Source of the DNA: Mikania micrantha | Taxonomy: Eukaryota > Streptophyta > Magnoliopsida > Asterales > Asteraceae | Length of the DNA stretch: 64,000 nucleotides | Direction of reading: 5' to 3' | NCBI GenBank assembly: GCA_009363875.1 | Contig: CM018690.1 | Span: forward strand, 38,383,445 to 38,447,444 | Shown: positions 1 to 10,871 of the stretch, one piece after another | Layout of the letters: every line of letters starts with the position of its first letter | Numbering within the stretch: the stretch's first letter is position 1 | Position numbers and translations under genes: made by a program | The notes under the pieces: model-generated | Databases searched by the model: none | What the model was told of the DNA's origin: nothing | The model's input: only the letters and a program-made list of their open reading frames with translations

Positions 1-1213
1 AAAAACAATTAAAAATGAGAAATAGAACATTACTCTGATGAGATGTCCATAACCATTCATGTAGTCGGCTGTAATTATACTCGTAGATATCGGGAGTTGC
101 AGATTCTATCACAACCGACCACATATATCCAAACTTTTGCCAGTCTGATTGCGAAAAACTAGGCCTGCAGTGTTTGGATATGTTTTCAAAAATGTACCAC
201 CTACATAGTAATTGGGCAGCACTAGGAAATATTCTTCTGCATGCGTTTACAAGAGCCAATTCTCTATCGGTTACAATAACGCGTGGTTCCATACACTGTT
301 GAAGTGTATCTTTTAGGTTTTGTAACACCTAGACAAAATTCTATTCACGTTCCTTACTTATAAACGCATGTGCAACACTAAACGTCTTGTGTGTTGACGT
401 GACACCAACTATTTGAACAAATGGCATGTTGTATTTGTTCGTTTTATAAGTTGTGTCAATTAACAAGACATGAGGAAATGCGCGACAAATATTATAAGAT
501 GTCTGGTGGATAAAAAAAATCTGTTCCACGACATCTGTCGACGCATCGTCTTGCGTTTGGTAAATAAAATTATTTCTTTGCAATGTGCTAAAAAGGACCT
601 GAATTGGAGTTTCCCCCGTGTTTTGTCCAACACGTAACTTCCGTCGCGCATTGTAAATATTTCTAAGGTTGGAAACATTATCGGGGTTTTGGTCCTTTAC
701 AGCTGCAAGTATATCACGGGGCAACATGTTTTGATTTGACAGTTGCTCAACTAGACGGGTTTCACTTTCATTTAATCTCATTGCATATGGATGACCGCCT
801 AGTTGTTCAGCCCCTTGGTGGTTGTGTTCATCATTGACCACACACAACTTCCAACCACCACAACTTCTCTCGTATTTACCAATTAGCTCAAATTCACACA
901 CAGTCTTCTTAGAACCAGTACGTCTAGCTTTTGGTTCACCCTGATACACGCCACCGCGATCGCATTTAAGCCACACCTTTATGACTACGCCGGTTGCATT
1001 GGTTTTGCTTCGTCGTCTAACTAGCACATAACCATTTTCACGCCCTCTAGCAATCGCCCAATCAACCAGTTCATCAACACCGGCAAACACCTGAAAAGAA
1101 CAAATGTATAAGATTTTATAAACTAACAACCGTTAAACGAATAAGTTTATTACCTCGTCAGTTTCATAGACACACATATATTCATCACCTAAGTTGTTGC
1201 CTCCCATCGACAT
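1..1213 (-). pseudogene. FAR1-domain / MULE-type transposase gene, broken, cut by window edge
   Basis: Two exons are readable. Exon 1 (1154-1213) begins ATG and encodes 20 residues; a 63-nt intron (1091-1153, GT...CAG) follows in phase 0; exon 2 runs from 1090 to base 1 and beyond. The exon 2 product has a FAR1-type zinc-binding region (WLKC near residue 54 of the open frame, C and HNH further on) and then the start of a MULE transposase fold with IDTTY carrying the first expected acidic residue. Two in-frame TAG stops at 341-343 and 329-331 interrupt it. The same frame stays open downstream and still reads TDRE (second acidic residue) and CRWY, where the family usually has CRWH. I call it a decayed Mutator-like transposase or FAR1-related gene. 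The continuous frame beyond the stops suggests recent inactivation. Confidence 0.8.
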
Positions 1214-1488
1214 TGTTAAACATTTACGATTTCGAAATTACAAACACGCAAATATTTACCGAAGTAAACTGAAATCCACAGCTCCCATTTCATAAAATTT
1301 GCGTACAGATGCAACATATAAAGCAATCAATTGCCATTTCTGCACACAGCTATTACGTCCATTCTAAAGTTCAAATTATTGGTGTCCAATACGACCCGTA
1401 TTGCCCTTTACGGCCGTATGTACCGCGTGTCAGCCCTGCGTTAGCACTATGATTTGACGTGTTAGCTTTTGTCAGAATATTCTTTTCA

Positions 1489-1520
1489 ATACGACCCGTA
1501 AAGCCCTTTACGGGTCGTAT
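1489..1520. repeat. Perfect 14-bp inverted repeat with 4-nt loop
   Basis: ATACGACCCGTAAA (1489-1502) is followed by GCCC and its exact complement (1507-1520). A less perfect version of the same motif lies at 1391-1414. Both sit about 180-310 bp upstream of the transposase gene start, so they may be end or subterminal sequence of that element. Confidence 0.85.
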
Positions 1521-2738
1521 GGATGGTGTATGTTAAACCAGCCTGGCGTCTCCCTAACAGGCCCCTAAAAAAACTAAAACGAAAGTAACTCGTCCAACAA
1601 AATTATGTCATCCGGTCTTATAGACATATAATATTGTTTTCTTGTAGGTAGCCCCCTATTATTTATAAACAAAATTTACATATGTAAAAATTAGGGGTCA
1701 AAACTCAAAACAATGGTGCAAAATTGCAAATGAATTAAGACGGATCGAGATTTAATATAAATGAGTTTGGTGAAAAAAAAAAAAAAAGAGACTCGAACAA
1801 GTTAACATAAACAAGCTCAAGTTCAAGACATGAAATATTATTCGTTTATTATTGAGCACGCTCTTGAGCTGCTTGAGCGTACTTCAAGTAGGTGATGACA
1901 TTGCTCGTATTCATGGTCTTGATGAAGTAATGGCTTATTATCAATAATAAATATAAAATCTAGAAAATAATAACAGCCCTTTTGGGCCGGTTGTGGGCGA
2001 GGAGGGATTCGAACCCCCAACACCGTAGCGGCTCTCTATTTAGTGTTATGCATGGTTCCTTGGTAACCTCTAGTTTGATCAGGGAAACCACATAAAACTA
2101 GCTTTTTATTTATATAATTTTTATTTAATTTATTAATTGATTTTTATATATAAAATGATGATTAATATATATTTAAATCATACATTTTATATTATATTTG
2201 TGAAGGATATGGGTAATTACTCTCACAAAAAAACTATATGATCTATGAACCCTATGAATCAAAGTAAAATACTAACAAATCATATAATGTATCTCAACAA
2301 TTTACTCTATTAAAAAGGAGTAACGACGTTTCGTTCACAAAAGATGAAAACCGAAAAAAAATTTATAATGTAATGTCTTTATTAATTTTGGGTTCGTATT
2401 TTTATTATTTATTTATCGTGCCCTTTTTAAGTCATCTTTTTTAAGACATTGTATTTTTGTGTAAATGTAACCACCAATCCACCCCCCCACCCCCCCAAAA
2501 AAAAAAAAAAAAAACCCCAAGTGAAAATTCAGACGTTAAGTTTGTAGCTATTCGAGCACCAAAAAATTAAATCTGTTGGAAAAAAATTGTTTTAAATGTC
2601 ACCGACTGAGATTGTATATTTTAATGTGATTTATTTTGCAACAATGACTTTTATTACAAATCGTCACATATATAGTGTAGTTGAACATACTAGATTTATT
2701 TATTTTTTAACAAAAATAATTTAAGCCTGCTCCTTAAC
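1521..2738. other. AT-rich intergenic stretch
   Basis: No credible gene. It holds homopolymer runs (A-run at 1773-1787; C-runs then an A-run at 2484-2514) and a short tRNA-like fragment listed separately. Confidence 0.7.
1993..2032 (-). other. tRNA 3'-half-like fragment
   Basis: On the minus strand a T-arm (GGGGGTTCGAATCCCTC) is followed by CTCGCCCA, which resembles a tRNA acceptor 3' strand. I find no matching D-arm or 5' acceptor GGGCGAG in the adjoining sequence. It is probably an organellar or processed tRNA relic and not a working tRNA gene. Confidence 0.35.
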
Positions 2739-2800
2739 CAGTGCCGGCCTAAAGCTAGGGCAAACCGGGCACCGCCCAGGCCGAATTTTTTGAGAGCTCA
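2739..2800. mobile_element. hAT-like terminal fragment (CAGTGCCGGCC end)
   Basis: CAGTGCCGGCCTAAAG starts here and resembles the GCCGGC terminal motif of the complete element at 3103-3672. No matching opposite end was found, so it looks truncated or nested. Confidence 0.4.
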
Positions 2801-3102
2801 ATATATTTTATATATAAAAAATTCTATATATTAAGTTTAAATAAGTCTAATATTCAAGATAAAAAAAATTAAGTCCATCGTTTGAGTCCTAATAATCTCA
2901 AAATCAAATGCAAACGCATGTACTTGAGTAATACATTCAACCTATGGCCTAGTGTCTCAAGAAAGACTAAATGAAATCAAGAATAAAATCTTAGAGTTAT
3001 AAACTATGAAGAGGTGATTAAAAAATTTGCTACCAAGAATGCTAGGGCGAACTTCATGGATTACGAATTATTTATTCTAGTATGTCATTTTAATATTATG
3101 AT

Positions 3103-3672
3103 CAATGCCGGCTTCATTTCAAAAATCCATAGGCAAGCGCCTAGGGCCCCCAAATTTTTGGGGCCTCAACTGTTTGGATTATGTTCAGGCTCTCGTCTAA
3201 GTTATTTTCTTTTATCATTTTAGTTATAGAAAATCAGAGAATTCACTTATATTCTTAAAAAAGAAAGTTTGTTTAAGGTCTCTCTTTCAAATAATTACAC
3301 CTTCTACGTTTTTGTGGTATATTTACTTGATGTTAGAATAAATCTTCTATTAATGGTATGTTTAAAAGATTTAGACAAACTTTCTAGTGTTTAATAAGGC
3401 AATCAAGTTGATTAACAAAGAGATGCTGAGTTATAAAATATCATCACTAGGTATTATATTTTCTAACTTTCTTTGCTTACAACATTCATGATTATCATTG
3501 TTTAATTGTAATGATGAGTAACCTTACGTAGATAAAGATAAATTAGCATTTTTTTATGTTTTTTGGAATTTACAAACCATAAATTTTTTTCACAAGCAAA
3601 AAATTAATTATAAAAAAGGGGCCTCAATTTTTGTATATGCCTTGGGCACTCGAAAGGTTTGAGCCGGCCCTG
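3103..3672. mobile_element. Non-autonomous hAT-type element with 8-bp target duplication
   Basis: The left end CAATGCCGGCTTC and right end GAGCCGGCCCTG are inverted relatives, and the inversion continues inward (gggcccc...tttggggcctc against aggggcctcaattttt). It is flanked by perfect 8-bp direct repeats ATTATGAT at 3095-3102 and 3673-3680, the length made by hAT transposases. At 570 bp, no transposase ORF is present. Confidence 0.85.
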
Positions 3673-4264
3673 ATTATGATTTTGCAATGTTTATTGCTAT
3701 AACGTTAATCGTTGTTTAAAAAAAGTGTTTATATAATTGAAAATTCGTTTGATCATATGAACTTTTTTTTTCTTCTCTCGTCTACATTTGAACCTAAAGC
3801 CATCTTTATAAGCGACGATGTCACTGTAAAATGGGCTGGTTTTACATTTGAATATGTTAGTTATATTACAAAACCAGGTTAGTATCCCGTGTATTACACG
3901 GGTTTAATAAAAATTAATAAGTATTCAATAATATAACTTTAATAACTGTAAATGATTTTTTGATTTAAAATATTATCAACATTACATATAAAATAAAATA
4001 ATAATATTGTGTTTTAAAAAAATTCCGTTTTCAAAGTTTAATTTTTTAAACATTTCATTTTAAAAAGTTGTTTTTTAAAAAATGTCATTTTTTTACAAAA
4101 TAATAGGATGTTATCTATTATTACACAAGTTGATAAAGAAAAAAAATAGTTAATAATAATGACTTATAAATTATAAAAAGTTATTATGATTTGTAAATTA
4201 TTTGAAATTTTTCATATTTTACAGTAATTTTATTTTTTAAAAGTGTGCTTTTTAATATTAAAAT
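3673..4264. repeat. AT-rich repeat beginning at a CCCGTGTATTACACGGG palindrome
   Basis: A 17-bp palindromic motif at 3886-3902 is followed by about 350 bp of AT-rich sequence. Similar AT-rich phrases (aatataggatg...ttatccaagttgaataaa) recur at 21240-21420, and the palindrome recurs at 29490-29506. This is probably one dispersed element family; its type is unknown. No gene. Confidence 0.45.
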
Positions 4265-7200
4265 TGTAACACCCAAACTTTACACACGATTACACGTGTC
4301 CCATTTTTAGGTCCCAAATTAAACTTTCTCAAAAATCATGTTCGGAAGCGTGAAATTAACATTTCATGATTTAAACACACTTAATTTCAAATCATTTACA
4401 TTTATGGTTAATAAAAACTGGTGTGTTTAAGTTTAATACTACCACATACTTTACATAACGTTTGGTTCTGCTTCACAACGTGCCCGATCTGATCGCCCAA
4501 TGCATATCTATCTTGACCTGTAACATCACATATAAGGTCACAATTAGTTCATATGAACTAAGTAAGTAACCCCTCCCAAAATTCCCAAAAACTTATTTAA
4601 ACCCATCCACATACATATCATATGGATGTTAATCATGTTTAGATAATAATATATCATATACAAACATCAACTTGCACCCAACACATATGGTGCATTTATT
4701 TCCCTTAGTGGGACATTTTCACAATATGAATATATTATCTAATTCAACTCTACCACCAGCACCTCTGGCTAAATTTAAAACACCAAATATACATATATTT
4801 TATTGGCTTAACCAATTACCCACACATCTGTGGTTTCAACAATTTAACTTCCGGATTAACCGGTTATCCATACATTTGTGGTATCATACATATATTAAGT
4901 CTTAAGATGTTCACCAACCGGTACTTCCATCTAAGACAATTGACAGCACCTCTGTCTATCCACCATTGTGGAGTCATATTTATTTAGTCTTAAGATGTTC
5001 ACCAACCGGTACTTCCATCTAAGACAATTGACAGCACCTCTGTCTATCCACCATTGTGGAGTCATATTTATTTAGTCTTAAGATGTTCACCAACCGGTAC
5101 TTCCATCTAAGACAATTGACAGCACCTCTGTCTATCCACCATTGTGGAGTCATATTTATTTAGTCTAAGATGTTCACCCACCGGTACTTCCATCTAGACA
5201 ATTGACAGCACCTCTGTCTATCCACCATTGTGGAGTCATATTTATTTAGTCTAAGATGTTCACCCACCGGTACTTCCATCTAGACAATTGACAGCACCTC
5301 TGTCTATCCACCATTGTGGAGTCATATTTATTTAGTCTAAGATGTTCACCCACCGGTACTTCCATCTAGACAATTGACAGCACCTCTGTCTATCCACCAT
5401 TGTGGAGTCATATTTATTTAGTCTAAGATGTTCACCCACCGGTACTTCCATCTAGACAATTGACAGCACCTCTGTCTATCCACCATTGTGGAGTCATATT
5501 TATTTAGTCTAAGATGTTCACCCACCGGTACTTCCATCTAGACAATTGACAGCACCTCTGTCTATCCACCATTGTGGAGTCATATTTATTTAGTCTAAGA
5601 TGTTCACCCACCGGTACTTCCATCTAGACAATTGACAGCACCTCTGTCTATCCACCATTGTGGAGTCATATTTATTTAGTCTAAGATGTTCACCCACCGG
5701 TACTTCCATCTAGACAATTGCCAGCACCTCTGGCTATCCACCATTGTGGAGTCATAACAACAAAATGTAAAAATACATTTTTCACAATTAAAAGTCAAGC
5801 TGAGTCATTTCTATTCGAATTGACTCTCACCATGTAATAATGTCATATATCATCAACTATTAATCACAATAGTTTAATCAAAGTTACACTATGGTGTTCA
5901 CAATCATGTACTTCCACCATAGCTATTTGTCAGCACCTCTGACTATTCACACATTTGTGATATCATAGTCAAACACCGGCTCATCCGGCTATTCTTATGC
6001 AATCTATGTTGCATAATTAATTCAATCGTGACATAAACACATTGGAACTTAACATTTATACATTAGAGTCTATTAACTCAATTAGTTCCAATCTAGTTAT
6101 GCCCATTCATTCAAATCAACCAATATATACACATCAAAATCAAGTAGACTCTTTCTACTACTTATATGTAATGTTACAGTAAGTTGGGTAACTTACCTGG
6201 TTCAAGCGGTTGTTCACTTCCTACAACCTCTTTTCCACTTCTGTGGCTTATCCCTTGACTTTCACCGTCAATACCTAGTTGCATATTCACACATATACAA
6301 CTATACTCAAATACATATAACACATATAATCAAGTTTAACGCACTTGACTGATTTGACTTCCTCAAAGTCAATTTATCACATAATTGACTCTATCTTACT
6401 ATATTTAGTAAGTTTTAGTCAATTAACCATATCCCATGCCTTCCTTGGCATTTCATCGAATAATTGATGTTCATTATATTAGTTACGATCTTTAATCACT
6501 TTTATTATTTAATTTTTCATTTAAGATCATAACTATTAATAATTTTAACATCAATTCATCAAAATCATCATTTAATCTATGGATTATAATCCATAATTTA
6601 TTTAAAATCATATTCAACCCATTCCTACTAGTTATCACACCATGATATGGGTTTCATAACAACCGGACATTATCCCGGCTTCAAAACGAAGATTTAACCA
6701 TCAAAACAACAAGTTCTTCGTTTCTAACAATCCCTAGTTATCAACTAGGCAATAATCAATACCCATAATCATAGTATTACAATCAAAACTAAGTTTAATC
6801 CACATAATATTAAACTAGTAGGATAAAACAAACCGTTACCTGATCTGACGGATTCCTGCGGTTAAAACAACGATCGGGACTTGAAAACACGATCCTATGC
6901 GCGATCTGGATGATCGATAGCCTTCAAAATGAAGGTTTTTGGCTTAGAATTGGTAAATTTCGTGTCTGGAGCAAGAACCAGTTGAAAGAATAAAGAAAAT
7001 TATGTTTCCGATGCAATCTGATCGTTTAAAGCACTTTAAACCGACATATGTCCCTGGGCGCATAGCCTGGCTCCGGAGGGTTGGGGGTTAGGCTATACGC
7101 CTAGCGGGTTTTTCTTCCAATATTTGATTTAAACTTCGTTTCGCGATTCCGGGAGCATACGAACTCCGTTTTGCGCACGGTTTTCGCCCACGTTCACCAT

Positions 7201-7380
7201 TTTTCACATACTATCACTTCCCAATAACAAAAGTTACCAAATCCTCGTGGATTTCAAGCACGACCAAATGTGCTCTTGCCATTAATGACGTAATTCTTAC
7301 ATATTTTCCAATTACAACAACCACAATCGTTTAATTAACGATTATTTACAATACATTTATTATTAAAACCGGTTGTTACA
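4265..7380 (-). mobile_element. Element A, 3' LTR (3.1 kb)
   Basis: The LTR starts TGTAACACCC and ends GGTTGTTACA as read on the plus strand. It is repeated nearly base for base at 10872-13297. The element reads on the minus strand, because a polypurine tract abuts 7380 and a tRNA-Met-type primer site lies at 10856-10867. The LTR contains an array of 10 units of 86-88 bp and many short hairpins. The last ~517 bp (6864-7380) have no partner in the other copy, which is chimeric. Outer flanks (AAAAT at left, ATCAG at 20491) do not match, consistent with rearrangement. Confidence 0.85.
4901..5752. repeat. Tandem array, 10 units of 86-88 bp, inside LTR A
   Basis: GATGTTCACC recurs at 4906, 4994, 5082, 5169, 5255, 5341, 5427, 5513, 5599 and 5685. 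The first three units are 87-88 bp and the rest 86 bp. Each unit contains GACAG-CACCT-CTGTC and TCCAC-CATT-GTGGA hairpins. The last unit has the stem variant GCCAG/CTGGC. Confidence 0.95.
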
Positions 7381-7381
7381 A

Positions 7382-7396
7382 ATCTCCCCTCCTTAC
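7382..7396 (-). other. Polypurine tract of element A
   Basis: On the minus strand a purine run (AAGGAGGGGAGA) sits directly before the 3' LTR start, the usual site of plus-strand priming in reverse transcription. Confidence 0.7.
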
Positions 7397-7399
7397 AGA

Positions 7400-8345
7400 G
7401 GTTTCGTCCCCGAAACCGATTAAACGTCAAAAAGGAAAGGATAATACTTTCTCATTTCATTTTCTGACTTCCCAATGGCGTCAAATCCCCTTATATTATT
7501 CCATTGAACCTTCACCTGGTTCAGGGATTTGTTTCTCAACTGGTTGACTTTCCTGTCAATATAGTTATCGGTTGTTCCACATATTTCATCTTGTCATAAA
7601 TTTCCAAATCTTCTAGTGGCATGTAAACCGATTCATTAGCCAGACATTTTCTTAGATATAACACATGAAAAGTATCATGTATATCATTCAATTCCTCCGG
7701 TAGCTCAATACGATAAGTAACACTACCTATCCGAGCTATAATTCAGAATGGTTTGATAAAACGTGGCTTAACTTCCCTTGCTTTCTAAAACGTATCACAC
7801 CTTTCCACGGTGAGACTTTTAACAACACAAAATCTCCCACCTGGAATTCAATTGGCCTTCTACGCTTATCAGCGTATGATTTCTGACGGTCTTGAGCCGC
7901 CTTCAGATGGGCACGGATCTGATTTATCCGTTCATTGGTAGCTTTCACTACATTTTTATGTGCGAGTTCACGCTGCCCAACTTCTCCCCAACAAACACGA
8001 GTTCGACATTTCCTCCCATAAAGCATCTCATATGGAGGCATTCCAATACTGGAATAATAACTGTTATTATACGAGAACTTTGTCAACGGTAGGTAATCAT
8101 CCCAACTACCGCCAAAGTCAATAATACATGCTCATAACGTATCCTCCAACGTTTGAATGGTCTTTTCACTTTGACCATCAATCTGAGGATGATACGCTGT
8201 GCTTATCAACAATCCTAATTCTTCCTGGAAATTTCTCCAGAAATGAGAAGTAAATCAAGTGTCTCGATCAAAATTATTCATCACTGGCACACCATGCCGA
8301 GACACCACTTCTCTAATATACATTTCAAGCATAGTTGAACATTTA
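7400..8345 (-). pseudogene. Element A: remnant of pol 3' end (integrase C-terminus)
   Basis: An open stretch at 7736-8086 reads as the C-terminal part of a Ty3/gypsy integrase (FSYNNSY, MLYGRKCR, AAQDRQKSYADKRRRP, GDFVLLKVSPWKG) and aligns with element B 13980-14330. Upstream (8087-8345) the homology continues with stops through the SAYHPQ region, then ends. Downstream (7400-7735) the chromodomain-like tail is also shifted. Gag, protease, RT and RNase H are absent, so A could only move using enzymes supplied by a relative. Confidence 0.8.
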
Positions 8346-10855
8346 TCCTTAAATAAACATAATCATTATACATGATTCCACATAATCAATCTACAATTGA
8401 TTATTTGGTTTGACTTTCTTCATTCAAACCAAACCATACACTTAAGTGTATTTCTACATGCATCTTATCTCCCTTTTGAATATTCACGTTACTCATTTAT
8501 TCACCTAGATAGACATTCTTATCTACCATTCCTGCTCAACCATTATCATTTAACACCATACATGTGTGCACACAAAACTCCAATTGTGCATCATATTTTC
8601 CAAAAGTCAAACTTAAACAATTTGACTCTTGAAATTAGATGTCTACACTCTTGTAGATCATCTTTGGTTCACACACCTTGTGAATCGAAACACACATAAC
8701 TAATTTAATGTCTACACTTTTGTAGATCATAACATCCACAGTATGAGGGTTGTTTACACTCTTGTAAATCAACTCAATCATTATTACTAGTTGAATGTTC
8801 ACATATCTCGTAAATCATTCAACTACAATAACGACACTAACCATAACTATTTACATCAAATTCAATTAAAACAACAAATCACATATATGCTAAATGCACA
8901 ATTACTTGTAGTGTGGACTCACCCAATCCTACAACTACAAGTCAATCAAATGGGTAATTTACACACCATTTGAACACATTCCTTGTGTTTACATTTATAT
9001 TGATTACCAAATGAGTTTTACACACATGATCACAACACTTGTGATTCATTATCACAAGTTTAAACAACTCAATGGTAACAGGTGACTTACTATCATGTAC
9101 ATGTACATGGTTTACCCCCAATGCCACAAAATGTGGACTTACATGACAAATATTAATGCCACGCACCAGTGGTCTTACATCAGTTTCACATAAATGTGAA
9201 GCGTCACCCATTATCTGTGTCAGTTATTCTAAACCTACAACGACACTTTTATTAATTATGCCATTGATCGTTACATTAATCAATTTCAACAAAACTCAGG
9301 TTGTTACATTCAATATTTTATTCAATAATCCCAAATACCACCCCATGTGGTTTCATATTCATATACTTCCACACCATGTGGATTATCATCATTTTATAGT
9401 GTCAACTATAAATTATCATTTAGTAACACTTTTCAAGCTAAGCATTTAGCACATAACATTCATCTAATACTACAAGACATTTGTCAAATAGTTAAATACC
9501 ACCACCATGTGGTTTTATATTTTCAACATTTCATGACACACATGGTCAATTTACCATTCAAGTTATTACAATTACTACAGGTCAATTTCAAGTAGTTTCA
9601 ACAAACATAATCACACAACACATAAGCACCAATATGTCTTATGGTTGCATATTAGTGAGTAAGTAATTCACCTATTCACATTAACCATAACTTTGACTTT
9701 TAAAAGTCAACATCGTTCAACACATACTCACATATTAACCAATCCACACGCATGTGGAATTTTTTTTTCCAATGCCTCACTAAGGAGAAATTACATGACA
9801 ACTCAATGTCATTCCAAGATGGTTTTACACATCTAACACAAGGCCACTCACAAGTAGTCTTACAAACAATTCAACGCCACTCACAAGTGGTCTTATATGA
9901 TAAATCCAATGCCATCCACCGATGGTCTTACATGTTAAATCCAATGCCACCCACCAGTGGTCTTACATGTTAGATCCAATGCCACCCACCAGTGGTCTTA
10001 CATGTTAAACACACAAAATGCCATACATCATGGTCTTAAATTTGCTTTAACACTATTATAAATAGTTTCCAATTCAATGTGTCAATTACTATTAACATGT
10101 AATGACACTAACACTAGTTATGAAATCATATCATAACATTCACAATACGTATACACATTGTATACTTACAACTCTATATATCCCGCATATAAATTATATG
10201 CACATTATATAAATTATTAACATGTTTAAATCATTACATTTCAAACTTAAACATGTATAAACACATAAACACAATTACGTGTCTTTTTCCCCCATTTTAC
10301 CCTCAACGGGTCAAGTTATACATTTTTATTTGTGTATACACACCAAAACATTTTCCATATTCAAATGGATTAATTTCCCCAACACATCAAGTGTTATTGC
10401 CTACACTCATGTAGGTCTTTTCACATTAACTCTCCAATTCATTTCTCTTGAATTGGTAACACTATTACCCACAAGTAATAGATACATAAAGCTCATAACA
10501 CCTTACCTAATTTCAATAGCCTAAGTATAAAATGATCCCCATAAGTGCTTGTTCATATCATGTTTGCACTAGTAAGTTGGCCAGACGTACTAGTTCATTC
10601 ATTATATGCCCAATTCCTTACTTCCTTCATTACATACTCAAGACATTGATTTCGGTTTCACATAATCAATCAAATCACATTTAACATGTAATGATTCACA
10701 TTACATTTAACAATTATATTACAGGACATAGATATACTAACCTCATACATTCGGCATCATGATCGGGTCTTCGAATCAAACGTTATGTTTTCATATCAAG
10801 AGCATAAAAGTTTGAGATCAAGTGTTCATGACGCACTTGATTCACTCAAACCATT
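8346..10855. mobile_element. Element A: non-coding internal region
   Basis: About 2.5 kb of AT-rich sequence with no gag or pol similarity. It is crowded with short inverted motifs of the type CTACA-ctct-TGTAG, TTCACA-cacct-TGTGAA and CCACA-aaa-TGTGG. Together with the long LTRs this resembles a large non-autonomous (LARD-like) derivative. Confidence 0.6.
9843..10040. repeat. Imperfect tandem array, 33-39 bp period, six units
   Basis: GCCAYYCAC-type cores recur at 9843, 9876, 9911, 9946, 9981 and 10020. Each is followed by a (A/T)GGTCTTA half that pairs with the start of the unit (for example CCAC...GTGG). Spacers read catgttaaatccaat. Confidence 0.85.
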
Positions 10856-10867
10856 GCTCTGATACCA
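10856..10867 (-). other. Primer binding site of element A
   Basis: The minus-strand reading TGGTATCAGAGC is complementary to the 3' end of plant initiator tRNA-Met. It lies 4 nt inside the 5' LTR edge, as in most plant Ty3/gypsy elements. Confidence 0.85.
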
Positions 10868-10871
10868 ACTC

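Noticed and set aside
1993..2032. Functional tRNA gene
   Set aside because: Only the T-arm and a 3' acceptor-like strand are present; no D-arm, anticodon arm or matching 5' strand.
4672..4905. 77-codon frame present twice (also at 11279-11512)
   Set aside because: Lies in both LTR A copies, so duplication is not evidence of function; no recognizable domain.
4901..5752. CRISPR-like regular repeat
   Set aside because: Units are contiguous near-identical 86-bp repeats without unique spacers, inside a plant LTR.
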